Shown piece by piece: positions 18,678-31,921 of a DNA stretch of 61,535 bases. This DNA comes from Oleiphilus sp. GTDB taxonomy: Bacteria > Pseudomonadota > Gammaproteobacteria > Pseudomonadales > Oleiphilaceae. Position numbers and translations under genes: made by a program. The notes beneath the pieces are model-generated. The model saw only the letters and a program-made list of their open reading frames with translations. It ran no database searches and was not told the origin of the DNA. Position 1 is the stretch's first letter; each line of letters opens with the position of its first letter. The stretch covers positions 1-61,535 of the forward strand of contig PZPK01000028.1 in assembly GCA_006212045.1 (NCBI GenBank), read 5' to 3'.

Positions 18678-21600
18678 TTAGACTTCACCCAATCGCTCAT
18701 AATCAGCAACCGTTGAACCCTGAACAAAATCGATCCCCAGCTTGCGCATTCTCTGGAGACAGATAGCACTGTCAACTGAAGTTGCCAATACGTTTTTACC
18801 CAGATAGTGAGCAACTTCCACGATGGAGTCGGTGGGGCCTTCGTCAGCATCATCACTATTCAGGGCATCAACATAGCCTTCATCAATCTTGATCATGTGC
18901 ACAGGAAGCGACTTCATCAGATAGAATGGAGCCCTCACGGTTCCGAACTGATCAAGGCAGAATCGGTAACCATGCTCAATCAACTGCTCTATCCGGTCTG
19001 AGGCAGCATGCGTATCGGCAATGGCAGAACTGTCATAGATGTCGAACCAAATTTCTTTTGGCTCGACCGCCCCGGACTCAGCTAGCTCAAGCAGATTCTC
19101 TACCACAGCATCCGAATTCAATGCATAACCACTCAGCTTCACGCGCACAGCACCCAGACTATCCCAGTCAGGAGAGGCCTCCTGATATCGCCGGGTAATA
19201 CGCTCAATCCACCATTCGTCCAATGCCATCGCATCCTCTGGTAATTCCGGAGTAAAAGAGACGCCCGTACCCCTTTGCGAACACAGCAATTCACAATGTG
19301 CATCGTTCGCCGCCTGTTCTGATATTCCCATTGCACGCTGATAAAAAATTTCAAATGACATCGTACTAATCGTGCTCTTTCCTGTTTTGTCAGCACTTTG
19401 CCTGGACTGCACTTCCTCAATGTGATGATGCACCTTTTCATCAGTGGCAGGGTTATCATCCAAGGGATACTCAGTCGGCAAAACGCTCTCTTTTCTATCC
19501 TCTTGTTGGTCGTCCCCACGTTCGATTTCTGTCAGGCCTCGGGACGATTGGGCAAACAGGGTTTCGGGGTTAATAAAACCAATGGTCGCACGCGCTTCGC
19601 CCACTTCAAACTCGAAGCTCTCCTGCTCCAGTGAATCCCGATACAGTGCCAACTGCTCGCTCACCCTGACATTGAGCAGATCCATGTCATCTTCTGCGGT
19701 AAATACGACAAAATCATAATCATTGAGACGGCCAAGTACGGCGGTCTCCCCGGTAATTTCCAACAAGTGCTTTCCTATCCCCTGCACAACAGACTTGTCT
19801 ACTGGATTAACGCCCTTGTCACCTCGACTCAAAACACGTATGAACAATAAGCCACAAGGCGAATGCCGTTCACCATTTGCCATGATCAAGCGAATTTGTC
19901 GACATGTTTCCTGATAGTTGAGAAGATTAGTATCACTGTCATGGCTGGACTCATAAGCCAGCTTGTCATAGACATCCTTGATCATGTCGTCCAGCCCCTG
20001 ATTAACAATCGGGACTTCGTAATTTGGATCCGGCTTGATTTTCTGATCTCTCAGGTAGCGTGCGAATTTAAACAGACCTAGTTCAACCACCTTCATGCCC
20101 TGGTGATTCACAAACACAAATTTGCTATACCCTTTAGCGACCCAGACAAGGCGCATGAACTGCGGATCATCGTTGCTTTTGTCCAGTTGTACCCAGGATC
20201 CCACCTGAAATGCACGCGCCCTGCGAATCCAGGGCTTGAGCTCTTTCAGAACCTGGGCATTCCGTGCTTCGCGTGTTTCTTCTGTTTCTTCGAGCTCTTC
20301 TACCGATGAGGTGACAATTTCATGCTGACTTTTCGGGGCATTCTGGATTAACTTCTTCAAATCCTCTCTGACGATTTCGGGCGGCTTTTCCCGTCCTGAA
20401 ACAGTCTTCAGGCCTTCCTGTATTTTGGGCAGAACCGATTTCATGTCCAGTCTGGATTCTGGGTTCTCCGCAAATGAAAGCAACGTGTCAACAATCTCCA
20501 GATGCTCATCCCATTCCGTACTATCGGCACCATGTTTGATATGAATCAGGTTCAACAGGTCTTTCCAGCCGTGATCAATCAGGGTCTGCACAGCTTTGGG
20601 GATGGGCCTGCCTCCCAAGCGTTTATTCAATGCATTGATGACCGCAATTTTTGCCTGATCTACCCGAAACACGCCTTCGGCTGCCGCAGCAACGCGCTCT
20701 ACATTCTTGCTATACAGCGAAGATTGCCGTTCCGCCATTTCGTCCAGTTGCTCCAATGCCTGGTCGAAGACTTTTGTATCCTGATCAAAATTCTCAATAA
20801 TATCACGCACCAAAGACTCAACACGCGCCCGAACACTGGGGCTTAGCCGGGAACCTTTTGCACCCAACTGGGCTATTCGGTTCATCACCTGGCGGACTGA
20901 ATGACTATTTTCCGAAAAGAAATTTTCATCTTTCAATAAAACTTTCAGAACCGGAATTTCAAGCATGTTCAACTGTTGTTTTGCATCCGGAGTCAGTCTG
21001 GGGTTATGTTTTAAACTGTCAAAGAACCGATCTACAACATCAATGGCGACCTGCTTATCTTCATCGATTCCTTTTTGATCTTGGCTGTCCTGCCCCAGAT
21101 TCCCCATCACGCGTTCCAGCAAACTGCGGGAGTCATCAATATACGAGCTATCTGCTGAAGCGGCCTGCATCATGGCAAGGCCTTCTATCAGTTCATCTTC
21201 GCTGTATTTTTGGGGTGTATCGGCGATTTCATTGGCAGGACCATGCCCGACATGTGACGTGGATTTAAGCGAACGCATCAAACCCATCACCTTTTCAAAG
21301 GCCGCCTGTGCCTGCTCCTGATTGGCTCTGAACTGACCCGCTTCATTTCCTTGCACCGCTTCCGAAGGTGGCGAAAACGGTGGACGAACATCCTTCAGAC
21401 TTTGCTGTTCGGCAGATCTCAAAGGCGCCGCGCCGGCAGGCGCGCCATATGGCTTCAGCGGCAAATCTACGGGAGGGTAAAGCGACTCCGGGCTGGCAAC
21501 TTCCTGTAAACCTTCCTCAGAAACCTTAGGCTGCGATGACTTCGCCTTGCTTGAATCCGGCCTGGGTTTTGGCTTGATATGCTTGGCAACGTCAAGGTCA

Positions 21601-22544
21601 GTGAGTACGCCCTGTTTCGCCAACAGGGCATTCAATGCTTCATACAGAGGTTTGAGACCCTGCATGAAAGAATGCTCAAAAACCTTAAACAATGCCCTCT
21701 CAACCTGATTGTTGACAACAAGCGAGTGAATCGCCGACCGATAGGCCAATACAAACAGTTCGGGCCCGAAGGGGCTTTGTTTGAAGTGCTCTCCTCCAAA
21801 GCCAATCGCATCAAGCCTGATCTTGAGAGGTAGCAACTCTTCCCGGTAAAGTGATTCTGATTTGGTGATCAATACCCGCGAAGTCAACCAGTCTTCAAAC
21901 TCTCCTTTGTCTATCAGGCTAAGGTGTTCGGAGACATCTGCATGATGTACATACTGCTCTCTCAAAAAACTGGCCGGGTCGCTTAGAGCTTCCATATACC
22001 GGCGGCTGATATCAGACTGCTTACGCTTCAGCTGTTGCGACAGCTCCATGTAGAGATTCGCCTGCTGATCGGTTGTTGCGGTGACCGCCTCTTCCTTCAG
22101 CGCCGTCTCGAGTTGCGGGTAAACTTCCGGTAACAGAGCCGCCGAAAATTCCATGACTTCTCTGACGCAGAGGTCCAAAATTGGCTTTGCATCATTAATC
22201 AGAACCTGGGAGCTTTTGGAGCCCAGAGACAGCTTGACCAGCGATTCAATCGCCTGCTCATTCTTTTCGAGAAAGCGCACACCGGTCGCACATTCGATTT
22301 TTCGAGCCACTTCTACCGGGATTTTGTAGGCTTCACCCTGCGGCCCCAGAAACTGCACTGCAAAGCTCTGCGCTGGGCTTAAACTCAAGCTCGCTTTAAT
22401 CGCCTTTGAGGCGGTCAGGTCGTAGGTTAAGTACATCCCTTTATCGCAAAAATCCTCGATCATACATGGCCATTTAGCGCCCCCCTGCAAGCAGACGTGA
22501 GCATCATGACGTATTGCTTTGCGATAACTTGTTCTACGTTCCAT
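18678..22544 (-). CDS. PilZ-DUF1631 protein with degenerate GGDEF and EAL domains
   Basis: A 1288-residue cytoplasmic signalling protein. The N-terminal PilZ domain keeps RxxxR (R4-R8) but has DFCDKG in place of DxSxxG. A long helical DUF1631-type middle region (about 130-830) includes a Pro/Ser-rich linker near 330-400. The GGDEF-like domain has NDYDF where the active site should be. The EAL-like domain has LDQFGT instead of DDFGTG and lacks the usual catalytic acidic set. I infer a c-di-GMP reader without enzyme activity. Monocistronic, convergent with speD. Confidence 0.75.
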   Translation of the reverse strand: MERRTSYRKAIRHDAHVCLQGGAKWPCMIEDFCDKGMYLTYDLTASKAIKASLSLSPAQSFAVQFLGPQGEAYKIPVEVARKIECATGVRFLEKNEQAIESLVKLSLGSKSSQVLINDAKPILDLCVREVMEFSAALLPEVYPQLETALKEEAVTATTDQQANLYMELSQQLKRKQSDISRRYMEALSDPASFLREQYVHHADVSEHLSLIDKGEFEDWLTSRVLITKSESLYREELLPLKIRLDAIGFGGEHFKQSPFGPELFVLAYRSAIHSLVVNNQVERALFKVFEHSFMQGLKPLYEALNALLAKQGVLTDLDVAKHIKPKPRPDSSKAKSSQPKVSEEGLQEVASPESLYPPVDLPLKPYGAPAGAAPLRSAEQQSLKDVRPPFSPPSEAVQGNEAGQFRANQEQAQAAFEKVMGLMRSLKSTSHVGHGPANEIADTPQKYSEDELIEGLAMMQAASADSSYIDDSRSLLERVMGNLGQDSQDQKGIDEDKQVAIDVVDRFFDSLKHNPRLTPDAKQQLNMLEIPVLKVLLKDENFFSENSHSVRQVMNRIAQLGAKGSRLSPSVRARVESLVRDIIENFDQDTKVFDQALEQLDEMAERQSSLYSKNVERVAAAAEGVFRVDQAKIAVINALNKRLGGRPIPKAVQTLIDHGWKDLLNLIHIKHGADSTEWDEHLEIVDTLLSFAENPESRLDMKSVLPKIQEGLKTVSGREKPPEIVREDLKKLIQNAPKSQHEIVTSSVEELEETEETREARNAQVLKELKPWIRRARAFQVGSWVQLDKSNDDPQFMRLVWVAKGYSKFVFVNHQGMKVVELGLFKFARYLRDQKIKPDPNYEVPIVNQGLDDMIKDVYDKLAYESSHDSDTNLLNYQETCRQIRLIMANGERHSPCGLLFIRVLSRGDKGVNPVDKSVVQGIGKHLLEITGETAVLGRLNDYDFVVFTAEDDMDLLNVRVSEQLALYRDSLEQESFEFEVGEARATIGFINPETLFAQSSRGLTEIERGDDQQEDRKESVLPTEYPLDDNPATDEKVHHHIEEVQSRQSADKTGKSTISTMSFEIFYQRAMGISEQAANDAHCELLCSQRGTGVSFTPELPEDAMALDEWWIERITRRYQEASPDWDSLGAVRVKLSGYALNSDAVVENLLELAESGAVEPKEIWFDIYDSSAIADTHAASDRIEQLIEHGYRFCLDQFGTVRAPFYLMKSLPVHMIKIDEGYVDALNSDDADEGPTDSIVEVAHYLGKNVLATSVDSAICLQRMRKLGIDFVQGSTVADYERLGEV

Positions 22545-22629
22545 TCTGTGAATCCATAGTAGTCATATCGAATTGGCTTTTATCCTGAGCCGACAAACTT
22601 CTCATTCCCTGTTCGTACTGCTATCGACG

Positions 22630-24024
22630 TCAATGCGCTTGAAGATTACGAACCAGTACCTTGGCGTTCCGATCGAGATTATACAGCTTAGCGCCAGGCA
22701 AGCGGTCAAGTTCCGCATTTTCGAACCCGCGCTCCTTGAACCAGTGCTCGGTCTGTGTCGTCAGCACAAACAGATTCTCGACATTTTGTTCTTCAGCCCT
22801 ATCCAGGATACGCAGCAACAATGCATCTCCCCGGCCTTCTTTGCGATACTCCTCAGCGACCGCGAAACAAGACAATTCCGCCGAGTTATTTTCGGGATAT
22901 TGGTAAAGGGCTGCACACGCGATAATTGCATTGTCGCGCACATTCACGAAGAAGCAATCAAGCTCCGATTCGATACGCTCGCGAGAACGTTTCACCAGAA
23001 TACCCTGCTCCTCGAGCGGGCCGATCAACTCAAGAATGCCATTAATGTCATCAATCTGTGCCCGTCTTATTTCATCGTAATTGTCACGAAATACCATGGT
23101 ACCGGAACCATCCCGGGTAAACAGCTCTTGCAGCAAAGCTTCGTCCCGGGTGTAGGCAATCAGGTGCGTCCTCTCCACGCCATTTCTGCAGACAGTTGCC
23201 GCGACCTTCAAATGGCTTTTGAGTTCCTTGCTTAACTGCGGACCATCTGATTCCGCTATTCTCTCCGCCTGCTCAATCGATAATTGCTTGAGTTTAAGCT
23301 GACTGGAATCCTGAACGCCATTGGCATCACTGAAAAGAATGAGTTTCTCGGCATTGAGTTGCTCCGCAATTGCACCCGCAAGTTGCTCGTAACCAAGGTT
23401 AAAGATCTCGCCACTGGCGGAGTAACCCAATGCTGGCACGAGTACAACATCCTTGTTGTCCAAATGCTGCCGCATCGCTGATTTATCCAGTTTCCGAAAT
23501 TGACCTGTACAGGCGAAGTCGACCCCGTCCAGCACACCAACAGGCTTTGCGGTCACAAAATTTCCGCTTACGACACGAACACTGACGCCATGCATGGGTG
23601 AATTGACAAGTCCAGTGGATAATTTAGCTTCCAGCTCGGCACGAAGACGACCATAAGCTTCCAGAATCGCTGGCAGCATTTCCTGCTGCGTCACTCGCAG
23701 ACCCATATGAAAAGTGGATTTAAAGCCTTTGTCATGCAGAGCCTTGTCAATTTGCGGACGCCCACCAAATACCAATACCAGTTTGACGCCAAGGCAGTTC
23801 AACAAGGCAATATCATGAATCAGGTTCTCGAGATTACGGCTCGCAAGAGCCTCTCCACTCAGGCCCAGAACCATCGTCTTGTTTTGGTGCGCTTTAATGT
23901 AAGGCGATGCATGCCTGAACCAGGAAACCCATGCGTTGTGCTCCGTTACTTCTTTCAATGTCTGTGTTTTCCCGTATTCACAAATAATGCCCGTTTCAAA
24001 CCGAACATTCGGCCTTATAAACAA
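22630..24024 (-). CDS. argA: N-acetylglutamate synthase
   Basis: First enzyme of arginine synthesis; it acetylates glutamate with acetyl-CoA. It has an amino acid kinase-like domain (about 40-290, VLVFGGRPQID), which in ArgA binds arginine for feedback inhibition, then a C-terminal GNAT domain (about 310-464, YRKEGRGDALL). The start is uncertain: the frame begins with a TTG at 24024 overlapping the argE stop. Family alignment (NAWVSWFRHASPYI near the usual N-terminus) favours the TTG at 23958. No ATG or GTG is available in this region, and neither site has a strong ribosome binding site. Confidence 0.9.
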   Translation of the reverse strand: MFIRPNVRFETGIICEYGKTQTLKEVTEHNAWVSWFRHASPYIKAHQNKTMVLGLSGEALASRNLENLIHDIALLNCLGVKLVLVFGGRPQIDKALHDKGFKSTFHMGLRVTQQEMLPAILEAYGRLRAELEAKLSTGLVNSPMHGVSVRVVSGNFVTAKPVGVLDGVDFACTGQFRKLDKSAMRQHLDNKDVVLVPALGYSASGEIFNLGYEQLAGAIAEQLNAEKLILFSDANGVQDSSQLKLKQLSIEQAERIAESDGPQLSKELKSHLKVAATVCRNGVERTHLIAYTRDEALLQELFTRDGSGTMVFRDNYDEIRRAQIDDINGILELIGPLEEQGILVKRSRERIESELDCFFVNVRDNAIIACAALYQYPENNSAELSCFAVAEEYRKEGRGDALLLRILDRAEEQNVENLFVLTTQTEHWFKERGFENAELDRLPGAKLYNLDRNAKVLVRNLQAH

Positions 24025-25193
24025 TAATATCTGATCAGTGCTTCCAGATGTTTTGCCATGACCTTCACCTGGTCGACGACCATAAACTCATCTGGCTGAT
24101 GCGCCTGATCGATTGAGCCGGCGCCCATCACAATTGTTTCAAACCCCATTTTACTGAGGAAAGGCGCCTCTGTGGCGAAGGCCACAGCTTGCGCCTGAGT
24201 GCCTGAAAGCTCTTCGCACAATTTCACCAAAGCACTGTCAGCTTTCGTCGCGAAAGGCTCCACTTCTTCAATCAGGGATTCCAATTGAATATCGACACGA
24301 CGCCTGTCCGCTATCGATTTGACGATATGCGAAAGCTCTTCCCGCAGGCCTATCGTATTCATTCCGGGAAGAAGCCGCAAATCGAAGCTCAATTCACAAT
24401 GCCCACAGATACGGTTTGCGCTATCCCCGCCCTGCATACGCCCGAGGTTCAATGTCGGAACACCGACTTCAAAGGCCGGATCGCTGTACTTTTCCTGTAT
24501 TCGCTCCCGGAATCGCAACAACGCCCCGACTGCTTCATGCATCGCCTCCAACGCACTGTTCCCCAATGCCGGATTGGAAGAGTGACCCGATTTCCCGGAA
24601 ATTTGAAGAGACTCCATCAGGATACCCTTGTGCATGCGCACCGGCTTCAGACTGGTGGGCTCACCAATCAGAGCAGCTCTTCCCTGAAGAGCGCCAGCAT
24701 CAGCCAGGGCACGGGCACCAGACATGGAACTTTCTTCATCTGCCGTGGCCAGCACAATTAACGGCTGTTTCAGCCTGGCACCGCGCAGGTTACGCAACGC
24801 TTCGACAATAATCGGAAAAAAACCTTTCATGTCGCAGGTACCCAAGCCAAACATGCGATCATTGACCGTTGTGAGCTTAAAAGGGTCGCTTTGCCACTTG
24901 CTGGCATCGAAAGGTACCGTATCCGTATGACCGGAAAGTACCAACCCCTGATTGCCAGCACCACAGGTTGCTATAAGATTGGCTTTTCCCGGCTGACCGG
25001 GAACATCCATCACCTCCGCGTTAAAGCCCAGCTTTGCAAACCAGTCTTGCAACACATTGACCACACCTAAATTACTCTGGTCCCAGCCAGGCGCGCTGGA
25101 ACTGACCGAAGGTATAGCAACCAGATCGGCCAGCAGGCGCTCATAGTTCGGCAAACAGGCATCCGAGATAGATCCGAGCATAGTCATCGCCAC
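24015..25193 (-). CDS. argE: Acetylornithine deacetylase
   Basis: A 392-residue M20-family metallohydrolase that releases ornithine from N-acetylornithine. Zinc-site segments SGHTDTVPFD, GTCDMKGF and ADEESSMSGA are intact. The GTG at 25193 overlaps the stop of the upstream gene (TAGTG); in-frame ATGs at 25187 and 25181 are alternatives. The gene runs straight into argA, so two arginine enzymes are co-expressed. Confidence 0.93.
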   Translation of the reverse strand: MAMTMLGSISDACLPNYERLLADLVAIPSVSSSAPGWDQSNLGVVNVLQDWFAKLGFNAEVMDVPGQPGKANLIATCGAGNQGLVLSGHTDTVPFDASKWQSDPFKLTTVNDRMFGLGTCDMKGFFPIIVEALRNLRGARLKQPLIVLATADEESSMSGARALADAGALQGRAALIGEPTSLKPVRMHKGILMESLQISGKSGHSSNPALGNSALEAMHEAVGALLRFRERIQEKYSDPAFEVGVPTLNLGRMQGGDSANRICGHCELSFDLRLLPGMNTIGLREELSHIVKSIADRRRVDIQLESLIEEVEPFATKADSALVKLCEELSGTQAQAVAFATEAPFLSKMGFETIVMGAGSIDQAHQPDEFMVVDQVKVMAKHLEALIRYYCL

Positions 25194-26458
25194 TAGCGCT
25201 GCCGTAAGAGAATTTCTTTCACATCTTCTCTCTCGACGGTATAGGCGACTTTTCCTGCACCTTTGCTGACATCAGGCACCAACTCAAACCGGTACTCGTC
25301 ACTCGATTTTAGTGTGCCTTCATAAACCTTGCCCGAGATTAACGTCACGACAAGGGTCTGCCCCAAATGACCGTCTACCTCTTCCACAGGAAGCACAACG
25401 GTCTTCGGAACGGCAACATCAATGGTGTCCTCGGTTTCAACAGGCGCAACCTGCTTCAACGGCTCCGGCTGAAAATGTGACTTCAGGAGCCGTAATTCCG
25501 GAGCATCAATACGAACCTTGTTCAAATGTAACGCCATGCCATAAGTGTCAAACAGGTTTTCATCAAAGCTTGAAAATACACGGGCCAGGGTTAGTGGCGT
25601 TTCCGGCGACCATTCAAGCGTCAAAGCCCCGCCAAGACTCAAGTAAGTAAAATACGCATTTAACACCGAGTCGTTTACAAGCATTCCGTTCTGCCGCATA
25701 CGCTCTGCCCACTCCAGAGCTGCACTCCCGGCATAGGTATTTCTATCAAGCGATGTTGCACTTTCACACATGTTGGCAATACGCCTCAAATAACCATTAT
25801 CCACGTATTTAAAACGAAGATGATGGAACGGCCACTCAGCTGGATCCTGTACTCCGGAAATAGCCCCAAGCGCCAGATCCAGCTCGATCCGGCCAAGTTC
25901 ATAGAGATTCAGGTCCATCGATATCCCGACTTCATCGGCCAATGCCTTGTCGGAAATACCAATGTTCAGCGTTGATCTGAATGAGCCTATCCCCAGCGCC
26001 TTCCATTGCTCGGGTCCAATACGCTGCACAGGGCCACAGGCATAGAGCCCAAGTGGCACGGCCAGTTCCGGAACATATTCGTCGGCAAGCCACTGTTCCA
26101 AATCCCGCCCTTCCAGCGGCGCACTGATGCCGTCAACCACAATATTCGTGACGCCACTTAATGATAAAGATTTTAGATCAGCCAAATGGCCCAGCAACGA
26201 GGCATAGTGACCAAATTCAATACGCACCTCAGCCGCTCTGAAAGGACGTTTCAAGCTGTAGGGTGTAATCACGACATTCTCAAAGATCAGTGCACCATCA
26301 AAACCGGAGGATATCCATTCGTAGGTCACCGAGATACGATCTCCGTAATCTTCACGAAGCGCCTCGACAGCCTGATAACCAATCAAAGCAACAAAGGCCT
26401 TGGAACTAAGCAACAAGGCAATACATAAAAAAATTATTCGCAAAAGATATTTATTCAT
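25193..26458 (-). CDS. Membrane-anchored or periplasmic protein of unknown function
   Basis: 421 residues, not recognised. One N-terminal hydrophobic segment (about 5-28) suggests an uncleaved anchor or signal. The middle has the beta-rich feel of AsmA-like or lipid-transfer envelope proteins (alternating hydrophobic strands around VTYEWISSGFDGALIFENV). The last 55 residues, starting GHLGQTLVVTLISGKVYEGT, look like a small Sm/SH3-type beta barrel. Overlap of its stop with the argE start places it first in an argE-argA operon, but nothing else ties it to arginine. Confidence 0.6.
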   Translation of the reverse strand: MNKYLLRIIFLCIALLLSSKAFVALIGYQAVEALREDYGDRISVTYEWISSGFDGALIFENVVITPYSLKRPFRAAEVRIEFGHYASLLGHLADLKSLSLSGVTNIVVDGISAPLEGRDLEQWLADEYVPELAVPLGLYACGPVQRIGPEQWKALGIGSFRSTLNIGISDKALADEVGISMDLNLYELGRIELDLALGAISGVQDPAEWPFHHLRFKYVDNGYLRRIANMCESATSLDRNTYAGSAALEWAERMRQNGMLVNDSVLNAYFTYLSLGGALTLEWSPETPLTLARVFSSFDENLFDTYGMALHLNKVRIDAPELRLLKSHFQPEPLKQVAPVETEDTIDVAVPKTVVLPVEEVDGHLGQTLVVTLISGKVYEGTLKSSDEYRFELVPDVSKGAGKVAYTVEREDVKEILLRQR

Positions 26459-26697
26459 AAAGGTATATCACGTCGACGCATGCATCCGTCATTATTCGGG
26501 TGGATTATTAAAACTATAGCAATTCAGGCATGAATCACTCGCCTTTTTACTGTGTTGTCCAATGCTCATGCAAACATAAGCGAACTGTAACTATAAATTT
26601 CGACTTTCAGCTGTGAAAATACAGTCACTAATGCCTTTATCTACTAAGGCGGTGTTGATTCATAAGTATTTTCAACACTGTCTGGTAGCCAACGACC

Positions 26698-27768
26698 GTG
26701 TCGAGACCTATGAGCGATACCAATGATGTAACCAAAGCGGTGGCTCTTCTCAAGCAAACTCTGCCTGAAATGAACCGACGAAATATCGCAACCACTCCCG
26801 AGAACTACGCCGTCTGGTATGAATACGTTAACGGCGAGAATCAGGATTTGGTAAATGAAATTAATTTACTGGACCTCAATAAAACGGCATTTACAACGGA
26901 AGTACATCGCGACCTTTACAATCGCTTTGTTGCCAGCGCCAGAGAATCGGCCGTCAACAAGCTCAGTGACGGCGTCAAGGAAGTCATCAATGACTTCCTC
27001 AAAAAAGTGACAAAAGAAGGAAGAGGACTCAACGAATATTCAGCAGCACTAAACCTGTTTAGCAGTAACATGCAGGATGCCACGGATATTATCGACATCA
27101 AAGCCATGATTGGCACTTTGCTGGAAGAGACTCACAAGCGTGAATCTGCGACCCAGGAAATGCAATTTACATTGGAATCCATGGCCGCCGAGATGAAAAA
27201 GCTGCGTACCGAAGTCGCGCGGCTGAATGCCGAGGCAACGACGGACAGTCTGACCAAAGTCAACAATCGCAGGGCATTTGACCTGGATCTCGAGCAATTG
27301 ATGAGCGTGGCGGACGCAGAGAAAAAGCCGCTGACCCTGCTCATTCTGGACGTGGATAATTTCACCGCATTCAACAAAAAATTCGATACTGTGATTGGCG
27401 ATAAGGTATTGCGATTTGTCGCGACTCTATTCAAGAAGAACATCAAGGGCGGCGACTCCATTTCCAGGCTGGCAAATGACGAATTTGCCATTCTGTTGCC
27501 TGAAACCGATTATGAAGGCGCCCTATCGGTCGCTGAGAACGTAAAGGAAAAACTTGCCAAGCAGACACTTTCAGACAGTGCGGCCAAGATCCAGCTGGGA
27601 ACGATTACTGTATCCGCAGGAGTCGCATGCCACAGGAATTCGGAATATCCGGAGGAATTCTTCGGCAGAGCCAGCGCTTGTCTTCGGGAAGCCAAGAAAG
27701 AAGGCAATTGTGTTGTGGGTGAGCAGGCCATCTCCTCCTCACATACCGACCAGGACCTTCCGATCTAG
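26698..27768 (+). CDS. GGDEF domain protein with variant signature
   Basis: A 356-residue soluble protein. The N-terminal helical region (PENYAVWYEYVNG at about 35-47, then a coiled-coil-like stretch to about 185) precedes a GGDEF domain (about 190-345). The signature is A259-N-D-E-F263 instead of GGDEF. Losing both glycines usually weakens or abolishes c-di-GMP synthesis, so it may be a GTP-binding regulator or a weak cyclase. The start is GTG at 26698 or ATG at 26710, and no decisive ribosome binding site is seen. The 239-bp upstream gap holds no gene. Confidence 0.8.
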   Translation: MSRPMSDTNDVTKAVALLKQTLPEMNRRNIATTPENYAVWYEYVNGENQDLVNEINLLDLNKTAFTTEVHRDLYNRFVASARESAVNKLSDGVKEVINDFLKKVTKEGRGLNEYSAALNLFSSNMQDATDIIDIKAMIGTLLEETHKRESATQEMQFTLESMAAEMKKLRTEVARLNAEATTDSLTKVNNRRAFDLDLEQLMSVADAEKKPLTLLILDVDNFTAFNKKFDTVIGDKVLRFVATLFKKNIKGGDSISRLANDEFAILLPETDYEGALSVAENVKEKLAKQTLSDSAAKIQLGTITVSAGVACHRNSEYPEEFFGRASACLREAKKEGNCVVGEQAISSSHTDQDLPI

Positions 27769-27794
27769 GAAAGCCCGGTTAACATGTAGCCGGA

Positions 27795-31348
<3,554 letters not shown>

Positions 31349-31384
31349 TGTTTTTCCTTGATCGAAACAATTGTTAGTTACAGT

Positions 31385-31846
31385 TTAATGTCTTCCCGTA
31401 GACCCGAAACCGCCACCGCCTCTGTCGCTGCTTTCAAACTGCTCAACGACATCGAAATCAATCTGCACAACCGGTACTACAACCAATTGCGCAATGCGTT
31501 CGCCTACCGATACCGTAAATGGCTCCGAGCCCCGGTTCCAGCAAGACACCATTAACTGGCCCTGATAATCTGAATCGATCAGGCCGACCAGATTACCAAG
31601 CACGATTCCATGTTTATGCCCCAGCCCGGAGCGTGGCAGGATCATCGCCGCAAGCCCCGGATCTTCGATATAAAGAGAGAGCCCAGTAGGAATCAACTCG
31701 GTTTCTCCCGGCGCTAGGGTCAAATCCTGTTCCAAACAGGCACGCAAATCCAAACCCGCCGACCCTGACGTTGCATATTCCGGTAGTTCGATCGTTTTCC
31801 CAATGCGCTCATCAAGAATGCGCAATTGCATTTTCTGCTTCGACAT
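31385..31846 (-). CDS. dut: dUTP diphosphatase
   Basis: A trimeric dUTPase that keeps uracil out of DNA and supplies dUMP. The conserved motifs are intact: [22 protein letters not shown], and the C-terminal P-loop-like [11 protein letters not shown] tail. I use the ATG at 31846 (AGGA nine bases upstream, 153 residues); the frame also allows a TTG three bases earlier. It lies 36 bases upstream of algC in the same direction. Confidence 0.95.
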   Translation of the reverse strand: MSKQKMQLRILDERIGKTIELPEYATSGSAGLDLRACLEQDLTLAPGETELIPTGLSLYIEDPGLAAMILPRSGLGHKHGIVLGNLVGLIDSDYQGQLMVSCWNRGSEPFTVSVGERIAQLVVVPVVQIDFDVVEQFESSDRGGGGFGSTGRH

Positions 31847-31921
31847 CAATATGTATCCTGGTTAGTACGCAATGAAGAGCTTTATTTATCTATTGCCCAG
31901 CAAAGTTAAAGCCGTAAATAT

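Noticed and set aside
27472-27486. Reading the GGD of KGGDSI just upstream as the GGDEF signature
   Set aside because: The catalytic position aligns with ANDEF at residues 259-263; the upstream GGD is in the preceding loop.
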